Shown one piece after another: positions 1 to 5,363 of a stretch of 5,363 bases of DNA. The notes beneath the pieces were generated by a model. That model did no database searches and was not told the DNA's origin. It was given only the letters and a program-made list of their open reading frames with translations. The first letter of the stretch is position 1. The number at the start of each line of letters is the position of its first letter. The position numbers and the translations under genes were made by a program. Location of the stretch: assembly GCA_021798135.1 (NCBI GenBank), contig JAJZYI010000240.1, positions 1 to 5,363 of the forward strand, given 5' to 3'. The stretch is from Actinomycetes bacterium (GTDB taxonomy: Bacteria; Actinomycetota; Acidimicrobiia; Acidimicrobiales; UBA8190).

Positions 1-29
1 CCCGGGATCCGGACGCGACACCCCCGTGG

Positions 30-35
30 TCAAAT
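30..35 (+). promoter_or_regulatory. Possible -10 hexamer for a leaderless lhr transcript
   Basis: TCAAAT matches TATAAT at four of six positions and is the only A+T-rich patch in the first 41 bases. It ends six bases before the GTG at 42, so a transcript would be predicted to start at or beside the start codon. No Shine-Dalgarno-like sequence is seen just upstream of 42, which fits a leaderless mRNA, a common arrangement in Actinobacteria. I see no recognisable -35 box at 16-18 bases spacing, and the second position is C rather than the usual A. This is inference from position and composition only. Confidence 0.25.
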
Positions 36-41
36 GGGCTG

Positions 42-3000
42 GTGCAGCACGCACCCACCAGCATCCGCAGCCAGCCACCCGGCGGGCCGTCGTCGGGAAC
101 GGGCTGCCGGCCGGACCTGGTCGGGTTCCACCCTGTCGTCGCCACCTGGTTCGCCGACCGGTTCCCCGACGGCCCGACGGAGCCGCAGGAGCGCGCGTGG
201 CCCGTGGTCCGCGAGGGCTCCGACCTCCTGCTGGCCGCGCCCACGGGCTCCGGGAAGACGCTGGCGGCGTTCCTGGTGGCCGTCGACGAGGCGTACCGCG
301 CCGCCGAGCGCGGGGAGCGGCCGGTCGGCACGCAGGTCGTGTACGTCTCCCCGCTCAAGGCGCTGGCCGTCGACGTCCACCAGAACCTCGAGGTCCCCCT
401 GGCGGAGCTGGCAGCGACGGCTCGGCGCCTCGGCTGCGCTCCCCCCGACCTGACGGTGGGCGTGCGGACGGGGGACACGCCAGCCAGCACGCGGGCGGCC
501 ATGGTGCGGCGCCCGCCGACGTTCCTGGTCACGACGCCGGAGAGCTTCTACCTGCTGCTCACCGCACAGCGGGCCCGGGCGACGCTCGGGGAGGTCCGGA
601 CCGTCGTCGTCGACGAGATCCACGCGATGGCCCGCGACAAGCGGGGCAGCCACCTCGCCCTCAGCCTGGAGCGCCTGCAGCACCTGCAGGGCGGTCGCCG
701 GCCGCAGCGCATCGGCCTGTCCGCGACGCAGCGCCCGATCGAGCGCGTCGCTGCGTTGCTGGCCGGCACCTCCACCGGGGACCGCGGACCGGTGGTCGTC
801 GACTGCGGCAGCCGCCGGCAGCTGCGGCTGGCGATCGAGCTGCCCGGCAGCGAGCTGCAGGCGGTCGCGTCCACCGAGCAGCTCGGCGAGGTCGTGGAGC
901 GGATCGCAGGGCACGTGGACCGGCACCGCACCACGCTGGTCTTCGTCAACACGCGGCGCATGGCCGAGCGCATGGCACGGCTGCTGGGCGAGCACCTGGG
1001 CGCCGACGACGTGGCCGCGCACCACGGCAGCCTGTCGGCACCCCGCCGCCTGGTCGTGGAGCAGCGGCTGCGGTCGGGCGACCTGCGGGCCCTCGTCGCC
1101 ACGGCCTCGCTCGAGCTGGGCATCGACGTGGGCCCGGTCGACCTGGTGTGCCAGGTCGGATCGCCCCGCCTGGTGTCGACGTTCCTGCAGCGGGTCGGCC
1201 GGGCCAACCACCACCGGGACGGGATCCCGGAGGGCATCGTCTTCCCGCTCAGCCGCGACGAGCTCGTCGAGTGCGTGGCCCTGGTCGCAGCCGCGCACGG
1301 CGGCCGGCTCGACGTGCTGCACCCGCCCGTCGCGCCGCTCGACATCCTCGTGCAGCAGCTCGTCGCCGAGGTCGCTGCCGCCGGCGAGTGGTCCGAGGAC
1401 GGGCTCTACGACCTCGTGCGCCGGGCCGCTCCGTTCGCCGGGCTCGACCGTGCAGCGTTCGACGAGGTCGTCGAGCTGGCAGCGGAGGGGATCCCGACCG
1501 GGCACGGCCGACGGCTCGCCTACCTCCACCGCGACCGGGTGCACGGCATCCTCCGGCCCCGCCGGGGGGCGCGCCTCGCCGCGCTCACCAGCGGCGGCGC
1601 CATCCCCGACGTCGGGGACTACCGGGTCGTCCTCGATCCCGACGACGCCGTCGTCGGGACCGTGAACGAGGACTTCGCCGTCGAGTCGATGGCCGGCGAC
1701 GTCTTCGTGCTCGGCACGCACAGCTGGCGCATCCGGCGGGTCGAGGCCGGCGTCGTCCGGGTCGTCGACGCCGACGGTGCCGCTCCCACCATCCCGTTCT
1801 GGTTCGGTGAGGCCCCGAGCCGCAGCCGCGAGCTCTCGGAGGAGGTCTCCGAGCTCAGGCGGGCCGTTGCCGCGACCCCCGACCGGGCGGCGGCGAGCGA
1901 GCTCGTGTGCCGTCGCGGCGGCGTCGGCCGCGAGGTCGCCGAGCAGGTCGTCGACTACCTCCACGCCGGGCTGGCCCAGCTCGGCGTCATGCCGTCCACC
2001 ACCGACGTGGTCTTCGAGCGGTTCTTCGACGAGGCGGGCGGCATGCAGCTCGTGGTGCACGCGCCGTTCGGCGGCCGGGTCACGCGAGCCTTCGGGCTCG
2101 CCCTGCGCAAGCGGTTCTGCGCCACGTTCGACTTCGAGCTCCAGGCCGCCGCGGGCGACGACGCGCTGGTCCTGTCGCTCGGCGCGCACCACGCCTTCCC
2201 GCTCACCGACGCCCCCCGGCTGCTGCGACCGCACACCGCGCCCGCGGTCCTCGCCCAGGCGGTGCTCACGTCCCCGATCTTCCCGGCGCGCTGGCGCTTC
2301 ACGCTGACCCGGTCCCTGGCGGTGCTCAGGCACCGTGGGGGGCGTCGCACCCCGCTGGCGATCCAGCGGATGGAGGCCGACGACCTGCTCGCCGCCGTGT
2401 TCCCGGCCCTGGCCGCCTGCCAGGAGAACACCGCGGCGGGACCCGTGCCCGTGCCCGACCACGTGCTCGTGCGCCAGACCATCGACGACTGCCTGCGCGA
2501 CGCGATGGACGTCGACGGCCTGGTCGACGTGCTGCAGGCCATGGAGGACGGGCGGATCCGAGTGCACCTCGTCGACGGTGCCGAGCCGTCGGTGTTCGCT
2601 CACGAGATCCTCGACGGCCGGCCCTTCACCTTCCTCGACGACGCCCCGCTCGAGGAACGTCGCACGCGGGCCGTGCCGCTGCGCCGAGGGCTCCCGTCGG
2701 ACCCGGGTCCCGTGGCCGTGCTCGACAGCGGCGCCATCGACGAGGTCGCGGCCGAGCAGGCCCGGACCCCTCGGGACGAGGAGGAGCTGCACGACCTGCT
2801 GCTCCGCACCATCCTCCACCCGCCGATCGAGGCATGCCGGGCCCAGCTCAACGCCCTCGTCGCCACGGGTCGCGCCGTGGTGTGCGAGGTGGGCGGCGCG
2901 TCGCCGAGGTGGGCAGCCACCGAGCGCCAGGCGTGGGTGGTGGCCGCGCTGCCGGGAGCCGCCCTGCGCCCGCTGCCGCTCCCCCTGCCACCCGCCGGGC

Positions 3001-4364
3001 GGGCGGCAGCCGAAGGCGCCCGGGCACCGGCAGCCGACGGCTCCGGGGCACCGGCAGACGCCGACGCGGCGGTCGCCGACATCGTCGCCGGCCACCTCGA
3101 GCGCCGCGGTCCGACCACCGTGGCGATGCTCGCCGAGGCGACCGGCCTGCCCCCGTCGCGCGTGGCCGTCGGGCTCGCCCGGGTCGAGGTTGCCGGTGGC
3201 GCCCTGCGCGGCCGGTTCGACGACCGGATCGCCGAGCCCGAGCAGTGGTGCGCCCGGAGCGTGCTCGCCCGCCTGCACGCCCGCTCCCGCCGCCGCCGCC
3301 GTGCGACCGTCCAGCCCGCCAGCGCACAGGACTTCGTCCGCTTCCTCATGCACTGGCAGCACGTCGAGCCGGGCACGCGGCGGACCGGGCGTGCCGGCGT
3401 CCTCGCCGCCATCGCGCAGCTCCAGGGCTTCGAGGCGGCCGCAGGGGCCTGGGAGGACGCCATCCTCGGCGCTCGGGTCGAGGCGTACCGCCACCAGTGG
3501 CTCGACGACCTGTGCCAGTCGGGGCGGGTCGCCTGGGGCCGCCTCGGCCTGCGGCCGCCGGAGGCGGCCGACCAGCCCCGCCGCGGTGCCGCCACCCCGT
3601 CGCGCGCCACCCCGATCTCGCTGGCGCTGCGGCCCGACCTGGGGTGGCTGCTCGCCGCGGCACGCGGCGGCGAGCAGCCCGACGACCCCGAGCGCGGCGC
3701 GGCCGGCGAGATCGCCGCGGTCCTCCGCCAGGAAGGCGCCTGCTTCCACGGCGACCTCGTCGGGCGCACCCGGCGTCTCCCGGCCGACGTCGAGGCCGGC
3801 CTGTGGGACCTGGTCGCCCGGGGGCTCGTGACCGCCGACGGGTTCCGTTCGGTGCGCAGCCTCCTCGACCGCCGTGACGGCGGCCGGCGGCGAGCGTCCC
3901 CCCGTGCCCGGCGGACGGCGCGGTTCGACGACCTCCGCCACGGCGGCGACGGCAGGTGGTCCCTGCTCCCGGCGCCGCCCGCCATGCCGGCCGACGAGCT
4001 CGCCGACGTCGTCGCCCGCCAGCTCCTCGCCCGCTGGGGCGTCGTCCTCTGGGACGTCATCGCCCGCGAGACCCTGGCCGTGCCCTGGCGCCACGTCCTG
4101 CGTGCCCTTCGCCGGCTCGAGGACCGCGGCGAGGCCAGGGGCGGCCGCTTCGTCACCGGGTTCACGGGCGAGCAGTTCGCCGACCCGGCAGCCATGGACG
4201 AGCTGCGCCGCGTCAGGGACCTGCCCCGGACGGGCCAGGTCGTGCGGCTCAGCGCGGCCGACCCGCTCAACGTCGCCGGCATCCTCCTCCCCGGCCCACG
4301 CGTAGCGGCGGTCAGGACCCGGCACATCGCCGTGCGCGACGGCGAGATCGTCGAGGCGACCTGA
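42..4364 (+). CDS. lhr: Full-length Lhr-type ATP-dependent DNA helicase (large helicase-related protein)
   Basis: A 1440-residue superfamily 2 helicase of the Lhr family. Characterised members are ATP-driven 3'-to-5' translocases acting on DNA and RNA:DNA hybrids in cytoplasmic DNA repair. Visible motifs: Q-motif Gln49, Walker A APTGSGKT (66-73, Lys72), Ia YVSPLKAL (101-108), Ib TTPES (164-168), Walker B DEIH (191-194), III SAT (227-229), IV around FVNTRR (301-306), V TASLELGID (354-362) and VI QRVGRANH (383-390). The family blocks TSGGAIPD (516-523), THSWRI (559-564) and PFWFGE (585-590) mark the winged-helix region. FFDEAGGMQLVVH (661-673) begins the DEAD/H-associated domain. An Ala/Pro linker (about 977-1010) leads to the C-terminal region, with DFVRFLMHWQHV (1097-1108), GGRFVTGFTGEQF (1367-1379) and SAADPLN (1404-1410). 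The length is slightly under the roughly 1500-1540 residues of mycobacterial and E. coli Lhr, with no frameshift or missing core motif. GTG 42 is the only ATG, GTG or TTG before the conserved FHP (29-31). The frame is open to the window edge, but 4 of its 13 upstream codons end in A or T, unlike the gene. Odd points are Asn389 in motif VI and the repeat in the linker. Confidence 0.96.
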   Translation: MQHAPTSIRSQPPGGPSSGTGCRPDLVGFHPVVATWFADRFPDGPTEPQERAWPVVREGSDLLLAAPTGSGKTLAAFLVAVDEAYRAAERGERPVGTQVVYVSPLKALAVDVHQNLEVPLAELAATARRLGCAPPDLTVGVRTGDTPASTRAAMVRRPPTFLVTTPESFYLLLTAQRARATLGEVRTVVVDEIHAMARDKRGSHLALSLERLQHLQGGRRPQRIGLSATQRPIERVAALLAGTSTGDRGPVVVDCGSRRQLRLAIELPGSELQAVASTEQLGEVVERIAGHVDRHRTTLVFVNTRRMAERMARLLGEHLGADDVAAHHGSLSAPRRLVVEQRLRSGDLRALVATASLELGIDVGPVDLVCQVGSPRLVSTFLQRVGRANHHRDGIPEGIVFPLSRDELVECVALVAAAHGGRLDVLHPPVAPLDILVQQLVAEVAAAGEWSEDGLYDLVRRAAPFAGLDRAAFDEVVELAAEGIPTGHGRRLAYLHRDRVHGILRPRRGARLAALTSGGAIPDVGDYRVVLDPDDAVVGTVNEDFAVESMAGDVFVLGTHSWRIRRVEAGVVRVVDADGAAPTIPFWFGEAPSRSRELSEEVSELRRAVAATPDRAAASELVCRRGGVGREVAEQVVDYLHAGLAQLGVMPSTTDVVFERFFDEAGGMQLVVHAPFGGRVTRAFGLALRKRFCATFDFELQAAAGDDALVLSLGAHHAFPLTDAPRLLRPHTAPAVLAQAVLTSPIFPARWRFTLTRSLAVLRHRGGRRTPLAIQRMEADDLLAAVFPALAACQENTAAGPVPVPDHVLVRQTIDDCLRDAMDVDGLVDVLQAMEDGRIRVHLVDGAEPSVFAHEILDGRPFTFLDDAPLEERRTRAVPLRRGLPSDPGPVAVLDSGAIDEVAAEQARTPRDEEELHDLLLRTILHPPIEACRAQLNALVATGRAVVCEVGGASPRWAATERQAWVVAALPGAALRPLPLPLPPAGRAAAEGARAPAADGSGAPADADAAVADIVAGHLERRGPTTVAMLAEATGLPPSRVAVGLARVEVAGGALRGRFDDRIAEPEQWCARSVLARLHARSRRRRRATVQPASAQDFVRFLMHWQHVEPGTRRTGRAGVLAAIAQLQGFEAAAGAWEDAILGARVEAYRHQWLDDLCQSGRVAWGRLGLRPPEAADQPRRGAATPSRATPISLALRPDLGWLLAAARGGEQPDDPERGAAGEIAAVLRQEGACFHGDLVGRTRRLPADVEAGLWDLVARGLVTADGFRSVRSLLDRRDGGRRRASPRARRTARFDDLRHGGDGRWSLLPAPPAMPADELADVVARQLLARWGVVLWDVIARETLAVPWRHVLRALRRLEDRGEARGGRFVTGFTGEQFADPAAMDELRRVRDLPRTGQVVRLSAADPLNVAGILLPGPRVAAVRTRHIAVRDGEIVEAT
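3005..3052 (+). repeat. Tandem 24-bp duplication in the lhr interdomain linker
   Basis: Two adjacent 24-base units, 3005-3028 and 3029-3052, match at 21 of 24 positions. They keep the reading frame and encode two octapeptides, AAEGARAP (989-996) and AADGSGAP (997-1004). A further degenerate ADADAA-type stretch follows. The repeat lies in the Pro/Ala-rich segment between the helicase core and the C-terminal winged-helix region of Lhr, where a flexible linker is expected. It was probably produced by replication slippage or a small tandem duplication. I see no sign that it is a mobile element. Confidence 0.8.
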
Positions 4365-4428
4365 CCGCGGCCACGCGTCCGTCCGGCGCGCCCGGCGTGC
4401 CGTGTGCGCACCGCCGTGCCAGGTGGTG

Positions 4429-4434
4429 TACAAC
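4429..4434 (+). promoter_or_regulatory. Possible -10 hexamer for the ABC ATPase gene
   Basis: TACAAC matches TATAAT at four of six positions, including the first T and A, and lacks the final T. It lies in the 76-base gap after the lhr stop and ends six bases before ATG 4441, the same spacing as the candidate in front of lhr. The nearest ribosome-binding-like sequence, AGGTGG at 4421-4426, is about 14 bases from the ATG, too far for a good site, and the GGG just before the ATG is too close. A leaderless or very short-leader transcript is therefore plausible. No good -35 box is visible; the palindrome GTGCGCAC (4404-4411) occupies that area. Alternatively the gene is read through from lhr. Confidence 0.28.
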
Positions 4435-4440
4435 CCAGGG

Positions 4441-5363
4441 ATGCGGGCAGGGGGGGACGGCCGGCCGGTGCAGGCGCCTGGCGGCGACGCGCAGGAGCAC
4501 GGCGACACGGTCGTCGCGCTCGTCGGCGTCTCCAAGCGCTACCGGCAGGGCGACAGCGAGGTGGTCGCCCTCGACGGCGTCGACCTGAGGGTCCGCCGAG
4601 GCGAGCTGGTCGGCGTCGTCGGCCGCAGCGGCTCGGGCAAGTCCACGCTGCTGCACATCGCCGGCGGCCTCGACCGGCCCGACAGCGGCCGGGTCGTGGT
4701 GGCAGGCGTCGACCTCGGTGCCTGCTCCCTGCGTGCCCTGGCCCGGGTGCGCCGGCGCCACGTCGGCTTCGTCTTCCAGTTCTTCCAGCTCGTCCCGGGA
4801 CTGACCGTCCGGGAGAACGTCGCCCTCCCGTTGGCGCTCGACGCCCGGTCCGACCGCGGGCGCGTCGACGACCTGCTGGAGCAGGTCGGCCTCGTCGAGC
4901 AGGCCGGCCGGCTGCCCGGTGAGCTCTCCGGCGGCCAGATGCAGCGCGTGGCGGTCGCCCGGGCGCTCGTCGCCGAGCCCGACGTGGTCCTCGCCGACGA
5001 GCCCACCGGCAACCTCGACAGCGCCAGCGCCGCCGCCGTCCTCGACCTGCTCGACCACCAGGTCCGCAGCGCCGGGGCCGCCCTCGTCCTCGTCACCCAC
5101 GACCCCGCCGCCGTCGCCAGGGCCGACCGGGTCCTCACCGTCCGAGACGGTCGCCTGCACGCGGGGGCGGCGCCGGGAGCCGCCCCGGGCGCCGCGCAGC
5201 CGGGAGCCGCCCCGGGCGCCGCGCCGCCACCGGATCCCCGAGTGCCGGCGCGCCCGCTGGCGGTGCCGGGTCGCCCGGTCGCACCGGGCCCCGCCCCGTC
5301 CCCGACCGTCGCGCCGCCCGGCGGGTGGCCGGCAGCCGCCGAGCCCGCGACCGCTCCCGGCCG
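4441..5363 (+). CDS. ABC transporter ATP-binding protein, MacB/LolD/FtsE-like (3' end beyond window)
   Basis: The ATP-hydrolysing subunit of an ABC transporter; 307 codons are visible and the frame is still open at the last base. All nucleotide-binding elements are present: A-loop Tyr34, Walker A GRSGSGKST (61-69, Lys67), Q-loop Gln113 within FVFQFFQLVPGLT, signature LSGGQMQRVAVARAL (162-176), Walker B VVLADEP (182-188) with catalytic Glu187, D-loop NLDS (191-194) and switch His220 in VTHD. The FVFQFFQL.P.LT.REN and ADEPTGNLD wording is typical of the MacB/LolD/FtsE group, whose partners are FtsX-like permeases. The substrate could be a lipoprotein, peptide or drug, or the role could be mechanotransmission; the sequence does not decide. 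The ATPase domain ends near residue 240. Residues 241-307 are mostly Ala, Pro and Gly, start with a repeat, and have more A/T-ending codons (about 9 of 67, against about 10 of 240 before). That tail may be a C-terminal extension or a linker to a fused domain. ATG 4441 is preferred; in-frame GTGs at 4402, 4423, 4426 and 4468 are alternatives. No permease gene lies in the window. Confidence 0.93.
   Translation, partial: MRAGGDGRPVQAPGGDAQEHGDTVVALVGVSKRYRQGDSEVVALDGVDLRVRRGELVGVVGRSGSGKSTLLHIAGGLDRPDSGRVVVAGVDLGACSLRALARVRRRHVGFVFQFFQLVPGLTVRENVALPLALDARSDRGRVDDLLEQVGLVEQAGRLPGELSGGQMQRVAVARALVAEPDVVLADEPTGNLDSASAAAVLDLLDHQVRSAGAALVLVTHDPAAVARADRVLTVRDGRLHAGAAPGAAPGAAQPGAAPGAAPPPDPRVPARPLAVPGRPVAPGPAPSPTVAPPGGWPAAAEPATAPG
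5172..5224 (+). repeat. Perfect 26-bp tandem repeat (27-bp period) in the ABC ATPase tail
   Basis: Positions 5172-5197 and 5199-5224 are identical over 26 bases and are separated by a single A, giving a period of 27 bases, or nine codons. Read in the ATPase frame, the units encode PGAAPGAA followed by Gln (245-253) and PGAAPGAA followed by Pro (254-262). The perfect identity suggests a recent duplication or ongoing slippage. Each unit also contains GC-rich self-complementary stretches such as CCCGGG and GGCGCC, which could promote polymerase slippage or sequencing and assembly error. Confidence 0.85.

Noticed and set aside
1..12. The first bases (CCCGGGATCC) look like overlapping SmaI and BamHI cloning sites, suggesting vector or a clone junction.
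   Set aside because: It does not match the common polylinker order exactly, such sites occur by chance in GC-rich DNA (GGATCC recurs near 5232), and the following sequence is normal for this genome.
26..1810. Long + strand overlapping frames (for example 26-1810 and 1907-3877), rich in Arg, Pro and Ala.
   Set aside because: They are out-of-frame readings of lhr with biased composition and no motifs. Long stop-free shadows are expected in DNA of this G+C.
2988..3004. GC-rich hairpin-like sequence in the lhr linker, as an internal terminator or regulatory RNA.
   Set aside because: It lies inside an intact coding frame with no T-run, and the self-complementarity follows from Pro/Gly codons in very GC-rich DNA.
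3285..3302. CGC trinucleotide run encoding five Arg in the Lhr C-terminal region (1083-1087), as a microsatellite.
   Set aside because: It is short and lies where Lhr proteins are usually basic, so it needs no special explanation.
4394..4420. Small inverted and direct repeats in the gap: palindrome GTGCGCAC (4404-4411) and CGTGCC repeated at 4396 and 4415, as operator or terminator.
   Set aside because: Eight-base palindromes and six-base repeats are common by chance in this composition. There is no strong stem followed by a T-run, so neither a terminator nor an operator can be supported.
30..4535. A 1501-codon open frame on the minus strand covering the whole Lhr gene.
   Set aside because: It pairs codon-for-codon with lhr, so its stops can arise only from TTA, CTA or TCA codons in lhr, which are avoided at this G+C. 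Its translation has no recognisable domain, while the + strand shows a complete set of helicase motifs.
4312..5160. Minus-strand open frames opposite the ABC ATPase (4312-5160 and 4539-5138), and the + strand frame 4404-4922.
   Set aside because: The + strand frame starting at 4441 contains every ABC ATPase motif in order. The others are low-complexity shadows without motifs.

Overview
The window is very GC-rich (about three quarters G+C by eye). Nearly every codon in the two real genes ends in G or C. With the protein content, this points to a high-GC actinobacterium; the class cannot be fixed from this window. All genes I can support lie on the + strand.

Layout. Positions 1-41 are a short stretch that looks non-coding. 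Positions 42-4364 hold one complete large gene encoding a full-length Lhr-type superfamily 2 DNA helicase of 1440 residues. It has the helicase core and the long C-terminal winged-helix region, joined by an Ala/Pro-rich linker that contains a tandem 8-codon duplication. A 76-base gap (4365-4440) follows, with no convincing terminator. From 4441 to the window edge runs the ATPase subunit of a MacB/LolD/FtsE-like ABC transporter. All its nucleotide-binding motifs are intact. It is followed by an Ala/Pro/Gly-rich tail that includes a perfect 26-base tandem repeat, and it is still open at the last base.

How the parts work together. Lhr is a DNA repair helicase and the ABC protein would power a membrane transporter, so no shared pathway is evident. 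The gap between them and a possible separate promoter for the second gene suggest neighbours rather than one functional unit. Both start codons carry an A+T-rich hexamer at exactly -12 to -7, which would fit leaderless transcripts. Neither gene has a good Shine-Dalgarno sequence at normal spacing. A permease partner for the ATPase would be expected beyond the right edge.

I see no RNA gene, CRISPR array, insertion sequence, attachment site or origin. I found no clearly undescribed system. The points most worth checking are the paired -10-like hexamers, the two in-frame tandem duplications in low-complexity segments, the Asn in helicase motif VI, and the unusual tail of the ABC ATPase.
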